64,000 nt of DNA, from the NCBI RefSeq assembly GCF_024398015.1, contig NZ_CP073747.1, forward strand, positions 3,437,652-3,501,651, written 5' to 3'. Below are positions 1-9,376 of the stretch, one piece after another. The notes beneath the pieces were generated by a model, which saw only the letters and a list, made by a program, of their open reading frames with translations, ran no database searches and was not told the DNA's origin. Both the position numbers and the translations under genes were made by a program. Within the stretch, counting starts at the first letter, position 1. Every line of letters begins with the position of its first letter. The DNA comes from Kordiimonas sp. SCSIO 12610. Its GTDB lineage: Bacteria > Pseudomonadota > Alphaproteobacteria > Sphingomonadales > Kordiimonadaceae.

Positions 1-846
1 TTCTTTTTTACACTTGTAATTAACTTCAATGCGAATGCCCAAGGAACAGGCATCTTTGACCGTTTCTCAGACGCTCTTGAAACGGTTCAGGATGGCCTTG
101 AGCTAATTTTACCCGATGACGTCGACATGAAAAATGATGTCCGAGTGCAAATAGGCTTGGGTAATGGATTTGTTCCGGATTATTCCGGGTCAAACAATTA
201 TCGTTACAGATTCCTGCCGATGGTGAATATTCGTTATAAAGACCTGTGGCATTTGAATAATGGTCGATTAAACATACCCCTGTATCATAAGGGCAATTTT
301 GAAGTAGGCCCTTTGGTAAATCTTTTATTTGGCCGGCAAGAAAACCGGAATGCCGCCCTAGCAGGACTAGGCGATATAAACACAACAATCGAAATCGGCA
401 CCTATGTTCGGTACCGCACCAAGGCAACGCTTATTGAAGCGAACTTCCGACAAGCGCTAGGCGCAGGACAAGGGCGATCTCTACGGATAACCGCTGGCCA
501 GGGCATATATAAAAATGGCGATTTTTCTTTGGCGCTCGCTGGTCGTGCCAGGTGGCAATCACGAGAAGCTACCCAGACCAACTACGGGATAACAGCCGAA
601 CAAGCAGAAAATTCCAGTTTTGGCCTCACTGAGTTCCAAACCACCGCTGGTTTTTCAGAAATCAATGGCAATCTTATCGGGTCTTATGAACTTACGGAAC
701 AAACCCGGTTGCTGGGGTTGCTTTCATACGGAAGGTTGCTCGGCGATGCAGCAAATTCCCCGTTAGTCTCTGGGAATAACGGGGATGGAATTGGTTCATC
801 GAACCAGTTTATTGGTGGAATTGCAATATCATACCGCTTTCAGTAA
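1..846 (+). CDS. MipA/OmpV family outer-membrane protein, 5' end cut by window
   Basis: The reading frame is open from base 1, so the true start lies upstream; the first ATG in the window (127) is internal. The first visible residues look like the end of a signal peptide with an A-x-A type cleavage site (NANAQG). The remainder is a beta-rich, Gly/aromatic-rich sequence ending in Phe-Gln (SYRFQ), as outer-membrane barrels usually end in an aromatic residue. The opening LGNGFVPDYSGSNNYRY, followed by P-M-V-N-I-R-Y, resembles MipA/OmpV proteins, which are outer-membrane barrels sometimes linked to murein synthesis scaffolds. A specific role cannot be assigned. It converges with the nitroreductase gene, leaving about 10 bp between the two stops. 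Confidence 0.75.
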   Translation, partial: FFFTLVINFNANAQGTGIFDRFSDALETVQDGLELILPDDVDMKNDVRVQIGLGNGFVPDYSGSNNYRYRFLPMVNIRYKDLWHLNNGRLNIPLYHKGNFEVGPLVNLLFGRQENRNAALAGLGDINTTIEIGTYVRYRTKATLIEANFRQALGAGQGRSLRITAGQGIYKNGDFSLALAGRARWQSREATQTNYGITAEQAENSSFGLTEFQTTAGFSEINGNLIGSYELTEQTRLLGLLSYGRLLGDAANSPLVSGNNGDGIGSSNQFIGGIAISYRFQ

Positions 847-857
847 TTATACTGGCA

Positions 858-1529
858 TTAAATCCAGCTGATAATCTCATCAAGTGGCTTTTTACTTAGT
901 TTTGGCACCTTCACTTCATCCGCTGGATAACCAGCAACGATAAGCATAATCGGTTTTTCATTTTTGGGGCGTCCGCAAATCTCACTGAGGAAATTCATCG
1001 GCGACGGTGTGTGAGTAAGTGTCGCCAAGCCTGCATAATGGAGTGCAGAGATCAAGAAGCCACACGCAATACCGGCACTTTCATGAACATAATAGTTTGC
1101 AACACGCCCGCCCGTTTCAGGATCAATCCCATAATTTTCACGGAATACAGCGATTAACCAAGGGGCGGTTTCAAGAAAAGGTTTGTTGGCATCTGTTTCG
1201 AACACTTCGAGGTCTTTAAGCCACTCTTCACCAGCGCGTCCTCCATAAAATTCACGCTCTTCCTCTTCTGCAGCCTCGCGTAATTTTGCCTTCACATCAG
1301 CGGAAGAAATAACAGCAAAATGCCATGGTTGCTTATTAGCACCATTGGGTGCACGGCCAGCCGCCGCGATAGCATTTTCAATAACCTCACGCGGGACCGG
1401 TTTTTCTGCAAAGTCACGAATCGTTCTGCGCGTCTTAATCATGTCAAAAAAATCTTTCGATCTTTCAATCATTTCCTCATGATCCCGGTTTACAAAACCT
1501 TCGAGCGGAACAAAATTCGATTTGGTCAT
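858..1529 (-). CDS. Nitroreductase family FMN-dependent oxidoreductase
   Basis: A 223-residue protein of usual length for the nitroreductase fold. The FMN-phosphate binding segment RRTIR is at residues 34-38, and the family segment APNGANKQPWHF is near residue 60. These two elements and the long helix with EEEEREFYGG resemble the iodotyrosine deiodinase/BluB-like branch more than the small NfsB type. Such enzymes use flavin and NAD(P)H to reduce nitro, quinone or halogenated substrates; the substrate here is unknown. The ATG at 1529 has GAGG upstream on the minus strand. It is divergent from the beta-lactamase-like gene. Confidence 0.85.
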   Translation of the reverse strand: MTKSNFVPLEGFVNRDHEEMIERSKDFFDMIKTRRTIRDFAEKPVPREVIENAIAAAGRAPNGANKQPWHFAVISSADVKAKLREAAEEEEREFYGGRAGEEWLKDLEVFETDANKPFLETAPWLIAVFRENYGIDPETGGRVANYYVHESAGIACGFLISALHYAGLATLTHTPSPMNFLSEICGRPKNEKPIMLIVAGYPADEVKVPKLSKKPLDEIISWI

Positions 1530-1635
1530 TATGACAACCTCGGCTAAGACTAATAGGTGGCTTTCTAAATATGATAGCGAGACAAAAACCTTGTGTAGAA
1601 ATACAGTCAGTTTTCCGACCTACCCCATCATTCGA

Positions 1636-3390
1636 ATGGTCACTTTTATATGCCTAATTCTGTTTGTGCAAGTCGCGGCGTTCGGCCAAGCTATCCTATT
1701 ACCCAAGGATGATGTTTTACCCAGACTGGAACAACTCAAGCAAACAGGCAATCTGGCATTTTATGTCAACGGGCCCTTTACATATGGGTTATCAGATACC
1801 GAAGCAGATCAATATTATGAATTAGGACGCACCAGCCAGATTATTCTTTCTGCTGTGACCTTACGCCTGATCGATCAAGGCAAATTGTCACTTGATGATC
1901 CAGCACCCGTTTTAATTCCAGATATTCTTGAAGAAATCCCGTTTCGTAAAGTTATCACGATCAAAGATTTGCTTTCAAACACAGCGGGCTTTGCGGTACC
2001 ACCGTGGCATGCATACTTGGATTATTCCATCGCAGAATCACCCAATATTATCGTTAATGATTTCAAGCCTTATATCATTCAAGTTCGCGGGGCAGCACAG
2101 ATACCCCATGACGACCCTGTTGGCTGGGCTGTTTTGGCTCAGGTCCTATCAACGGTATCAGCAAAGCCAATCAATCAGGTGGTCACGGAAGAATTTTTAA
2201 CACCTCTTGGGCTAAGAAATACCGATATCGCATGGGATCAGGGCTCGGGTATATTTTCACCTGTTATTAACGTTAAAGGATCAGGAAGATTAATTGCAGA
2301 AATTGGGCGCCTATTGATTAGAAATCGTTCCCTTAATGCTCGGTACCTATCGCCAGAAACCTATGAGTTACTAACGGATACTCCAAGCTGGAAGCTGCAT
2401 CCCTTAGCGCCTAAAAGAGTATTATCGCTTGAAAAATCATATGTTAATGGGGTTCCTCAGTTAGAGACTCTTACCAGTGCTATCCAGATAGTGGCATTTC
2501 CAGATCAGGGGGCCGCATTCATCTTCGAACCCTCACCGAAAATAGATACCGATACATTCGTTGATACTTTGGCAAAAGAGTATTTTCCTCAAGGGTCTGG
2601 CAACCCTGAAATACAATTGGCAGATAAGCTCCGTGAACCGAAATTCCTAAACGGTGTTTATGTCAAAGAACAATATCCCAACGCTTCTCTAAAATTGCGA
2701 TTGCAAAATATCGAGAACTCAACAGTCAAAATAAACCGTCTTCCCAACGGGGACTTATCCCTTACAGGCGACTTTGATAATCTAGACAACAGTGTTGCTT
2801 TTGCTGAGCAAAACATCCTGTTTTTCAAAAAAGTCGCGCCCTATTATTATGTAAATCATAAAGATCAAAATGACTCTTTGGTTTTTTCACCAGCGCGCGC
2901 AGGCGGTTATTTTCAGTATAAAAACCAAACATACAGGCATGTTGGCCTATTGGGTGACAAAAGCCTGGTGATAGACCCAGCGATCTGGTTAATCGCTCTC
3001 CTCTTATCGGCAATCGTCTACTATCCAAAGATTGTATTTCAAAAACAGCCTCTTGCGATTCAGATTCGTCGTATGGGATTGTTTAGTTTCCTCGGCGCGG
3101 CCTTAATCGCTATCAGTATAAGCTGTGAAATATTTCTTTGGTCAGAAATGCTATATGTCTCAGACAAACCGATATATATTTTTCTCTGGCGGTTATTGTT
3201 AAATATCGGCCTCATGGCAATCCTAACAATTCCAATGTTTACGCTTTCTATCACCAAACGGAAATTGATCCCCTCCGGGCTTATTGGTCTTGCGATGAAT
3301 ATGCATATTATCTTCCTGACAGCGGCATCGCTGCTTTTGTTTTTTATTACGATTGCATGGGGAGTAGCTGGTGAATTTTGGGCCTATTAA
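1636..3390 (+). CDS. Beta-lactamase/CubicO-like membrane protein lacking the catalytic SxxK (predicted pseudo-hydrolase)
   Basis: The fold is recognisable from the class-C beta-lactamase core pattern: the helix ending LRLIDQGKLSLDDPAP and the following TIKDLLSNTAGF segment. Where active members have Ser-x-x-Lys, this protein reads R65-T-S-Q68, so both the nucleophile and the general base are gone. The Tyr-x-Asn position aligns with Asp-Asp-Pro (159-161). A signal peptide occupies residues 1-19 (cleavage near AFGQA), and four hydrophobic segments fill the last 130 residues, so the soluble domain should be extracytoplasmic and anchored. The frame is open back to a TTG at 1522 and an ATG at 1531, but neither has a clear ribosome site. 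ATG 1636 gives a proper signal peptide and leaves room for divergent promoters. It may bind peptidoglycan or peptides rather than cut them. Confidence 0.75.
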   Translation: MVTFICLILFVQVAAFGQAILLPKDDVLPRLEQLKQTGNLAFYVNGPFTYGLSDTEADQYYELGRTSQIILSAVTLRLIDQGKLSLDDPAPVLIPDILEEIPFRKVITIKDLLSNTAGFAVPPWHAYLDYSIAESPNIIVNDFKPYIIQVRGAAQIPHDDPVGWAVLAQVLSTVSAKPINQVVTEEFLTPLGLRNTDIAWDQGSGIFSPVINVKGSGRLIAEIGRLLIRNRSLNARYLSPETYELLTDTPSWKLHPLAPKRVLSLEKSYVNGVPQLETLTSAIQIVAFPDQGAAFIFEPSPKIDTDTFVDTLAKEYFPQGSGNPEIQLADKLREPKFLNGVYVKEQYPNASLKLRLQNIENSTVKINRLPNGDLSLTGDFDNLDNSVAFAEQNILFFKKVAPYYYVNHKDQNDSLVFSPARAGGYFQYKNQTYRHVGLLGDKSLVIDPAIWLIALLLSAIVYYPKIVFQKQPLAIQIRRMGLFSFLGAALIAISISCEIFLWSEMLYVSDKPIYIFLWRLLLNIGLMAILTIPMFTLSITKRKLIPSGLIGLAMNMHIIFLTAASLLLFFITIAWGVAGEFWAY

Positions 3391-3446
3391 TTCTTCCGGC
3401 TTTCATGTAACACCAATAGAACATATAAAGAACACTGAGAAGCTAT

Positions 3447-4082
3447 ATGGGTGACAAAAATTTTCAACTCGACAAACCAGCAATTCAAAATGCTTTAACC
3501 ACGCTTGCAAAAACTGACGGCCATGTCAAAGCGGCGATCGACCTTGTTGGATATCCTGATGAGCGCAAACGGCCGCATGGGTTTGCAACCCTCCTTCGGG
3601 TTATCGTTGGGCAGCAACTATCAGTTAAAGCAGCGGCATCGATTGCCGAACATGTCGAAGCGCTGATGGATAATAAACCCAAACCCGAATTACTAATGAC
3701 TTTTGATGACGAAACCTTAAGGGGTGCCGGATTATCCCGCCAAAAAATTGGATATGTTCGCAGCCTATGCGAAGCTGTGACAAACGGACCACTTGATATT
3801 ATGGCCTTGCCTGATATGTCAGATGAGGAAGCAATGAAGGCCATTACATCTGTGAAAGGATTAGGCCGCTGGAGCGCAGAAATGTATATGATGTTCTCTT
3901 TAGGGAGAACCGATGTATGGCCAGTTGGTGATTTGGCAGTCCGCGCAGGCATCGGGCGCATCATAGAATTGACCGAACGCCCTAATGAGAAAGAACTTGA
4001 TGTAATTGGAGAGCGCTGGCGACCTTACAGAAGTTCTATGGCATTGCTTGCATGGCACTATTATTCAAATGCACCGATGTAA
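3447..4082 (+). CDS. alkA: DNA-3-methyladenine glycosylase II (AlkA-like HhH-GPD protein)
   Basis: A 211-residue base-excision repair glycosylase that removes alkylated purines. The helix-hairpin-helix is at about residues 133-150 (VKGLGRWSAEMYMMF). The catalytic Asp is D162 in WPVGDLAVR, at the expected spacing. FATLLRVIVGQQLSVKAA near residue 47 is the usual first helix of the HhH-GPD domain. It lacks the N-terminal domain of E. coli AlkA and is closer in size to the short AlkA/MAG forms. It is followed 38 bp later by the DUF442 gene on the same strand, possibly co-transcribed. Confidence 0.88.
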   Translation: MGDKNFQLDKPAIQNALTTLAKTDGHVKAAIDLVGYPDERKRPHGFATLLRVIVGQQLSVKAAASIAEHVEALMDNKPKPELLMTFDDETLRGAGLSRQKIGYVRSLCEAVTNGPLDIMALPDMSDEEAMKAITSVKGLGRWSAEMYMMFSLGRTDVWPVGDLAVRAGIGRIIELTERPNEKELDVIGERWRPYRSSMALLAWHYYSNAPM

Positions 4083-4120
4083 ATAAATAGCAATATGTAT
4101 CAAAAAAGGTAACAACACCC

Positions 4121-4567
4121 ATGGCTGAGTTTAAAAAACTGGACGAAAACTTCACCGTCTCCACCCAAATGACCAAAGCTGATTTTGCGGAAGCTGCGCA
4201 AATGGGGGTTAAAACCATTATATGTAACCGCGTTGAAGGTGAAGAAGCAGGACAACCCTTAAATATAACCATGATGTCCAACGCCGCTGAGCATGATATG
4301 GACTTTGCCGCTCTTCCTGTTGGCGGCACTTTTCCAATAGAGGAAGCCGGTGAGTTGGCAAAACTGTTACGCGAAACATCTGACCCAATTCATGGATATT
4401 GCAAATCAGGCACACGTTCCGCCATGTTATGGGGGCTTGCGGTTGCCCTTAATCGCTCAAAAACACCCAACGAAATTATGGCAATTACAAGTGCAGCTGG
4501 TTTCGACCTATCGAATATCGAACCAGCATTTCATCAGTTCTACGAGTCAGCACAGCGCAAGCAATAA
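4121..4567 (+). CDS. TIGR01244/DUF442 family phosphatase-like sulfur transferase
   Basis: A 148-residue protein of the DUF442 (beta-lactamase-hydrolase-like, BLH) family, which adopts a dual-specificity phosphatase fold. The active-site loop CKSGTRS (C94, R99) is present, as is the family opening in which a beta strand (FTVSTQMT) is followed by a helix and the TIICNR strand. In other bacteria this domain is fused to, or sits beside, persulfide dioxygenase/metallo-beta-lactamase proteins of sulfide detoxification; no such partner is visible here. AAGG lies about 11 bp before the ATG. The real substrate is not known. Confidence 0.82.
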   Translation: MAEFKKLDENFTVSTQMTKADFAEAAQMGVKTIICNRVEGEEAGQPLNITMMSNAAEHDMDFAALPVGGTFPIEEAGELAKLLRETSDPIHGYCKSGTRSAMLWGLAVALNRSKTPNEIMAITSAAGFDLSNIEPAFHQFYESAQRKQ

Positions 4568-4592
4568 AAACAACCAAACGTTCGGTTATATA

Positions 4593-6701
4593 TCAATCCG
4601 TTTTATCAAATGCCATCAGGAGGAATGTATATTCCTCCGCAACTTCGTGAATGCGCTCAAAACGGCCTGATTTCCCGCCATGGCCTGCTTCCATGTTTAT
4701 TTTCATAACTAGAAGATTGTCATCCGATTTTACAGCACGCATTTTTGCTGTCCATTTTGCGGGTTCCCAATAAGTCACGCGTGGGTCATTAATCCCACCG
4801 GTAACCATCATTGGTGGATACTCTTTTGCTACAATATTAGTGTATGGACAATATGACCGTATATGATCATATGCAGCCTCACTTTCAATCGGATTTCCCC
4901 ACTCGGGCCACTCGATTGGCGTGAGCGGAAGATCTTTATCAAGCATAGTATTCAGAACATCAACAAAAGGGACATGCAGAACAGCAGCCTTAAAAAGCTC
5001 TGGTGCCTGATTTAGAACGGCCCCCATCAACTCACCACCTGCACTACCACCGGAAATACTGATACCCCCTTTTTCAGCATATCCAGATTCCGTTAGATAG
5101 CGTGCAACGTCAACAAAGTCGTTGAATGTATTTTCACGGCGATCCAGTTTACCAGCTTGATACCAAGTGTACCCCAATTCATCGCCGCCACGAATATGTG
5201 CAATAGCGTAAGCAAATTCACGGTCCAGCAAACTTAATCTGGTACTTGAGAATGAGGGCGACATGCCAAGACCGTATGCCCCGTATCCATAAAGATGGAG
5301 CGGCGCACCAGAATTTTTCTTCCAATCCTTGTGATAAACAACACTAACCGGAACCTTAACACCGTCACGCGCTTCCACCATCAGTCGCTCGGTTTGATAC
5401 AAACTTTTATCATATCCTGATGGTATTTCCTGTTCTTTACGAATAACAAGCTCACGTGCCGCCAGATCAAAATCAAAAACTGTTGGCGGTGTTATCATGC
5501 TGGAATACCCAAACCGTAAATGGGTTTGAGAATATTCGGGGTTATTTCCGATGGATGCCTCATAAGCGGCTTCTGGCATATCAATATGAAATGCCTCACC
5601 GTCTTTGGGCTGAATTAAGATTTGATCTAGGCCATCAATACGTTCTTGGACGACCCTAAAGGTTTCAAACAATTGGAACCCACGGATATAGCGATTTGCA
5701 GAGCCTTCATGAACACAGGTCCAGTTCTTCGCATCTTCCCCTAACTTCGCCTGATACAAAGAGAAATTCACCTGATCTTTGTTAGAGCGCACAATAAATC
5801 CGTCAATACCATGATCCAGATAGTAATCATGATCGGTTTGACGGCCCACAAAAACTTGTGTCTTTAATCCCGTATCATGAAGCGATAAAACATGGCTTTC
5901 CGCCGTTACATGGTCAGCAGATCGAATAACCAGATACTGCTTGGAACTTGTTTCAGATATATGGACAAAGAAGCTTGTATCTTGTTCTTCATAGACATCG
6001 GATGTCATACCGCCCAATTTATGATGAAGTACAAGATAGGGCCGCCATTCTTCAGACACCTTAACACAGAAAAAGCTTTTACTATTCTGCGACCAAACAA
6101 TTTCCCCGGAACTTTCAGGTATCTGATCGTTTAATGTTTCACCTGTGGTTAGATTACGAACAAAGATTGTAAATCGCTCTGAACCATTTGTGTCGGCGCT
6201 AAATGCCATCAAATGCCCATCAGGACTAATCGCCATATCCCCAAGCTTGAAAAAGTCTTTGTCTGCCGCTTCTGAAGCCTCATCGAGTATAACATCCCAA
6301 TCACCGCCCGGAAATTCCCCGCCAAATGCATCGATCGTTCGCGGGCGCCGATACCATGTTCGATACTGCGCCCCCTTCTTAAAAGCCCAGCGATATTCAT
6401 AATCACCGTCCTGCCAGGGAACACCGTCCTCATCTTCCTTGATCCGGCCCTTCACCTCTTCAAACAACTGACTGGTCAGGCCTGATTTCTCACTCATTAC
6501 GGAAGTGTAATATTTATTTTCTTCGCGAAGGTAAGACAGTATTTCTTCGTCTGTAACATTTGGATACCCTTGGTCCTTGAGCCAGAAATAATCATCTTCA
6601 TGGGTTTTACCATGATGGGTCTGTGTGTACGGGTTACGCTTTGCGATAGGTGCTGCAATATTTGTGGGTGCTGTCAGGCGAAATGCATTGGTATTAGACA
6701 T
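4593..6701 (-). CDS. ptrB: Oligopeptidase B (prolyl oligopeptidase family, S9A)
   Basis: A 702-residue cytosolic serine peptidase that cleaves short peptides after basic residues. An N-terminal beta-propeller region is followed by an alpha/beta hydrolase domain. The catalytic triad is visible: S553 in GGSAGGELM, D639 in GGINDPRV and H674 in EAGHGGKSGRF. The length and the KNPYTQTHHGK...DDYFWLKD opening match the family. The start ATG at 6701 has GGATA upstream. It is convergent with the DUF442 gene (25 bp between stops) and divergent from the aminopeptidase, so the two neighbouring genes both act in peptide turnover. Confidence 0.93.
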   Translation of the reverse strand: MSNTNAFRLTAPTNIAAPIAKRNPYTQTHHGKTHEDDYFWLKDQGYPNVTDEEILSYLREENKYYTSVMSEKSGLTSQLFEEVKGRIKEDEDGVPWQDGDYEYRWAFKKGAQYRTWYRRPRTIDAFGGEFPGGDWDVILDEASEAADKDFFKLGDMAISPDGHLMAFSADTNGSERFTIFVRNLTTGETLNDQIPESSGEIVWSQNSKSFFCVKVSEEWRPYLVLHHKLGGMTSDVYEEQDTSFFVHISETSSKQYLVIRSADHVTAESHVLSLHDTGLKTQVFVGRQTDHDYYLDHGIDGFIVRSNKDQVNFSLYQAKLGEDAKNWTCVHEGSANRYIRGFQLFETFRVVQERIDGLDQILIQPKDGEAFHIDMPEAAYEASIGNNPEYSQTHLRFGYSSMITPPTVFDFDLAARELVIRKEQEIPSGYDKSLYQTERLMVEARDGVKVPVSVVYHKDWKKNSGAPLHLYGYGAYGLGMSPSFSSTRLSLLDREFAYAIAHIRGGDELGYTWYQAGKLDRRENTFNDFVDVARYLTESGYAEKGGISISGGSAGGELMGAVLNQAPELFKAAVLHVPFVDVLNTMLDKDLPLTPIEWPEWGNPIESEAAYDHIRSYCPYTNIVAKEYPPMMVTGGINDPRVTYWEPAKWTAKMRAVKSDDNLLVMKINMEAGHGGKSGRFERIHEVAEEYTFLLMAFDKTD

Positions 6702-6815
6702 TAAAGGATATCCATTTAAACAAGTATATAGATGAGGAATAACGCGCTAAAACCATTGCTGTAAAGTCGAAACCATCTATAAACAATCTGAAAAGCATTT
6801 TCCAAGGACCAAACT

Positions 6816-8600
6816 ATGACAACCAAACCTGAGCGACTTAAAGCCTTAAGAGAAGAGTTAAATCGACAACAGTTAGATGGCTTTATCATACCGCTGACCG
6901 ACGAACATATGAGCGAATATGTAGGCGCATATGCCCATCGCCTTGCGTGGGTTACGGGATTTGAAGGCTCCGCCGGTAATGCTGCTATTTTGTTGGATAA
7001 AGCTGCCTTATTTGTTGACGGGCGCTATACCCTCCAAGCCAAAGACCAAATTGATCCAAATCTTATTGAAGATCATCATTTCGAAACATACCCCCTTCTT
7101 GATTGGGTTTTGGACCATGCACCAGAAGGCGCTCGTATTGGCTATGATGCCGAACTTGCCACTGTTGGCTGGCAGCAAACAGCTACCCAAAAATTTGCTA
7201 AGAAAAACATCAACCTTATCTCCGTCGAGACGAACCCCGTAGATCAGGTTTGGAACGATCAACCATCAGCACCACTTGATATGGTCATCCCACATGCAGA
7301 CAAGTATGCTGGCCAGTCGGCCGCGGACAAAAGAAGTGAAATCGCTTCGCATTTAAGGGAAAAAGGCGCTGATGCAGCCATTATCACCATGCTCGATAGT
7401 GTCGCATGGGCCTTCAATATTCGCGGTAGCGATGTAGATAACACCCCTGTTCCTCATGCTTTCGCAGTGCTTAAAAATAATGAAAGCGCTGTTCTTTTTG
7501 TCAACGATCAGAAGGTTGATGAAAACCTTCGCGTGCATTTGGGTAATTCTGTTGAAATCAAACCAAGGGATGCCTTCTATCAATATCTCTCAGAATTTGG
7601 TGCAGCAGGTAAAACCGCTCTTGTAGACCCAATGAGCAATAATGCCAAAGTGTTCGAAGCTCTTGAAAGTGCCGGCGCCCGCCTTATTGAAAGTGCCGAC
7701 CCTTGTATCATCCGAAAGGCTGTTAAAAACACCACTGAACAGCAGGGCTCGCGGGATGCACACGTTCGCGACGGGGCAGCCATTTGTGATTTCCTGCACT
7801 GGCTTTCTGTTGAAGGGCCGAAAGGCAATGTTGATGAATTAAAAGCGATTGATCACTTATGGAACTGCCGTAGCCGCTTTAGCGACCTGCTTCGCAGCTC
7901 CAGCTTCGATACGATTTCTGGCTCAGGACCAAACGGTGCAATCGTACATTACCGAGCTAGTGAAGCAACAAACCGTAAGCTCGAAATAGATAATATTTTC
8001 CTGATCGATAGCGGCGGTCAATACCTGGATGGCACTACAGATATTACCCGCACGGTTATCATTGGCACACCAACCAATGAAATGAAGGATCGATTTACCC
8101 GGGTTCTTAAAGGCCATATAGCTCTTTCAACAACAAAATTCGCTCATGGCACCTCGGGCCACGCGTTGGACAGTATCGCGCGGCACCCGCTGTGGCAGGT
8201 TGGTCTTGATTATGATCACGGAACGGGCCACGGAGTCGGGTCTTTCCTCGCCGTTCACGAAGGGCCACAACGTATCGCAAAATTTGGTAGTCCAGTTCCG
8301 CTGGAGCCGGGCATGATTTTATCAAACGAACCTGGTTATTATAAAGCAGGAGAATATGGCATCCGGATTGAAAACCTGGTGTTAGTTCGCCAAGTTGACG
8401 AAGAAACTGAATATACTATGCATGAGTTTGAAAACCTGACTTGGGCACCTATCGATAGAAACTTAATCGACACGACGATTATGACAGCCCCCGAGCGCGA
8501 ATGGTTAAACACATATCATCAAAAAACTTACGACAAACTTAAGGACATAGTGCTTCCTGAAACACTGGAATGGCTCAAGTACGCTACCGCACCAATCTGA
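6816..8600 (+). CDS. Aminopeptidase P family protein (Xaa-Pro aminopeptidase, M24B)
   Basis: A 594-residue three-domain form: two creatinase-like N-terminal domains, then the pita-bread metallopeptidase domain. This is longer than E. coli PepP (about 440 residues) and resembles the eukaryote-type APP1 layout found in many Alphaproteobacteria. Metal ligands are visible in order: two Asp in LIDSGGQYLDGTTDITRT, His in HGTGHGVGSFLAVHEGP, Glu in NEPGYY and Glu in GIRIENLV. It should release N-terminal residues preceding proline, using Mn2+ or a similar ion. AAGGACC lies upstream of the ATG. It may share a transcript with the small gene that starts 55 bp downstream. Confidence 0.92.
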   Translation: MTTKPERLKALREELNRQQLDGFIIPLTDEHMSEYVGAYAHRLAWVTGFEGSAGNAAILLDKAALFVDGRYTLQAKDQIDPNLIEDHHFETYPLLDWVLDHAPEGARIGYDAELATVGWQQTATQKFAKKNINLISVETNPVDQVWNDQPSAPLDMVIPHADKYAGQSAADKRSEIASHLREKGADAAIITMLDSVAWAFNIRGSDVDNTPVPHAFAVLKNNESAVLFVNDQKVDENLRVHLGNSVEIKPRDAFYQYLSEFGAAGKTALVDPMSNNAKVFEALESAGARLIESADPCIIRKAVKNTTEQQGSRDAHVRDGAAICDFLHWLSVEGPKGNVDELKAIDHLWNCRSRFSDLLRSSSFDTISGSGPNGAIVHYRASEATNRKLEIDNIFLIDSGGQYLDGTTDITRTVIIGTPTNEMKDRFTRVLKGHIALSTTKFAHGTSGHALDSIARHPLWQVGLDYDHGTGHGVGSFLAVHEGPQRIAKFGSPVPLEPGMILSNEPGYYKAGEYGIRIENLVLVRQVDEETEYTMHEFENLTWAPIDRNLIDTTIMTAPEREWLNTYHQKTYDKLKDIVLPETLEWLKYATAPI

Positions 8601-8655
8601 TATACGAACACAAGAGATCAGGGCTATTTGGGCTCCACACAACGAGAGAAAACAT

Positions 8656-8844
8656 ATGGCAATTAAATACGCAGTTTTGCATGAAGTGAACGGGCATGAA
8701 GTTTTTTATAATTTCGCACCTGCGGGTGAAAGTTATCAGGAACATACAACAGCTGATAAAGCCCTTGCTGAAGGTATTGAGGATAAACTTTCCCGCAACA
8801 AAGACATTGCTTGGGCTGGTATTATCGAAGTGGTAGATGGCTAA
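8656..8844 (+). CDS. Small conserved-looking protein of unknown function (62 aa)
   Basis: A 62-residue soluble protein with no family I recognise. It begins with a beta-like stretch (IKYAVLHEVNGHEVFYNF), has a central acidic/basic helix (DKALAEGIEDKLSRNKD) and ends in a hydrophobic strand (WAGIIEVVDG). GAGAG precedes the ATG. Its stop overlaps the next start (TAATG), a sign of translational coupling, which supports it as a real gene. Confidence 0.6.
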   Translation: MAIKYAVLHEVNGHEVFYNFAPAGESYQEHTTADKALAEGIEDKLSRNKDIAWAGIIEVVDG

Positions 8845-9344
8845 TGCAATTTCCTGCATTCCTCCACAGCCCTAAAACAACTCTATGGGCATTTATAACA
8901 ACTGTTATAATCTCGATCAGTTTCGTGCTTGTCATGGGCTATTGGGATTTTGTTGTCATCGATGAAATCATAGATATCGAACAGCTTCGCCATCATATAT
9001 CCGAGCTAACAAGCACGCAGAGATCTGTTCATACATGGGCAACGCTTACACTTGATGTCCTTTACCCTTTTGCGTACGCATCGCTTTTCATCAGTCTGGC
9101 TTTGCGAGCATTTAAGGATTGGGGGAAGTATTTCGCTTTACCGAGCCTGATTTGTATTCCCACAGATCTTACTGAAGGGATTATTCAGGTACTGCTTCTG
9201 AATGATATCGCAAATCTCTATGCCTTAAAGGTCAACGTTACAGCTCTTAAATTCACCCTATTTGGTGTTGGTTTTTTAGTCGCTATTATTGCTTTGGTTA
9301 AACTCTGTGTGGAGCACATAAAGAAAAAGGCTGCGCGGGATTAA
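8844..9344 (+). CDS. Four-helix membrane protein of unknown function
   Basis: A 166-residue protein starting at the ATG embedded in the TAATG overlap with the preceding gene; an in-frame ATG at 8811 lies inside that gene and is unlikely. Four hydrophobic segments are visible: residues about 9-32, 60-80, 92-115 and 130-152. The loop between helices 1 and 2 is charged (DEIIDIEQLRHHISEL) and the C-terminus is basic (HIKKKAARD), suggesting a cytosolic tail. No family is recognised. Coupling to the 62-residue protein suggests the two work together. Confidence 0.65.
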   Translation: MQFPAFLHSPKTTLWAFITTVIISISFVLVMGYWDFVVIDEIIDIEQLRHHISELTSTQRSVHTWATLTLDVLYPFAYASLFISLALRAFKDWGKYFALPSLICIPTDLTEGIIQVLLLNDIANLYALKVNVTALKFTLFGVGFLVAIIALVKLCVEHIKKKAARD

Positions 9345-9356
9345 CCGGACAGCCTT
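9324..9356 (-). terminator. Probable rho-independent terminator for the YghU-like gene
   Basis: Inverted repeat AAGGCTG (9327-9333) / CAGCCTT (9350-9356). Read on the minus strand, the stem is followed by a run of T from 9328 to 9324. It sits 20 bp beyond the stop at 9377 and overlaps the 3' end of the convergent membrane protein gene. Confidence 0.6.
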
Positions 9357-9376
9357 CATACATTTTATATTTCGAT

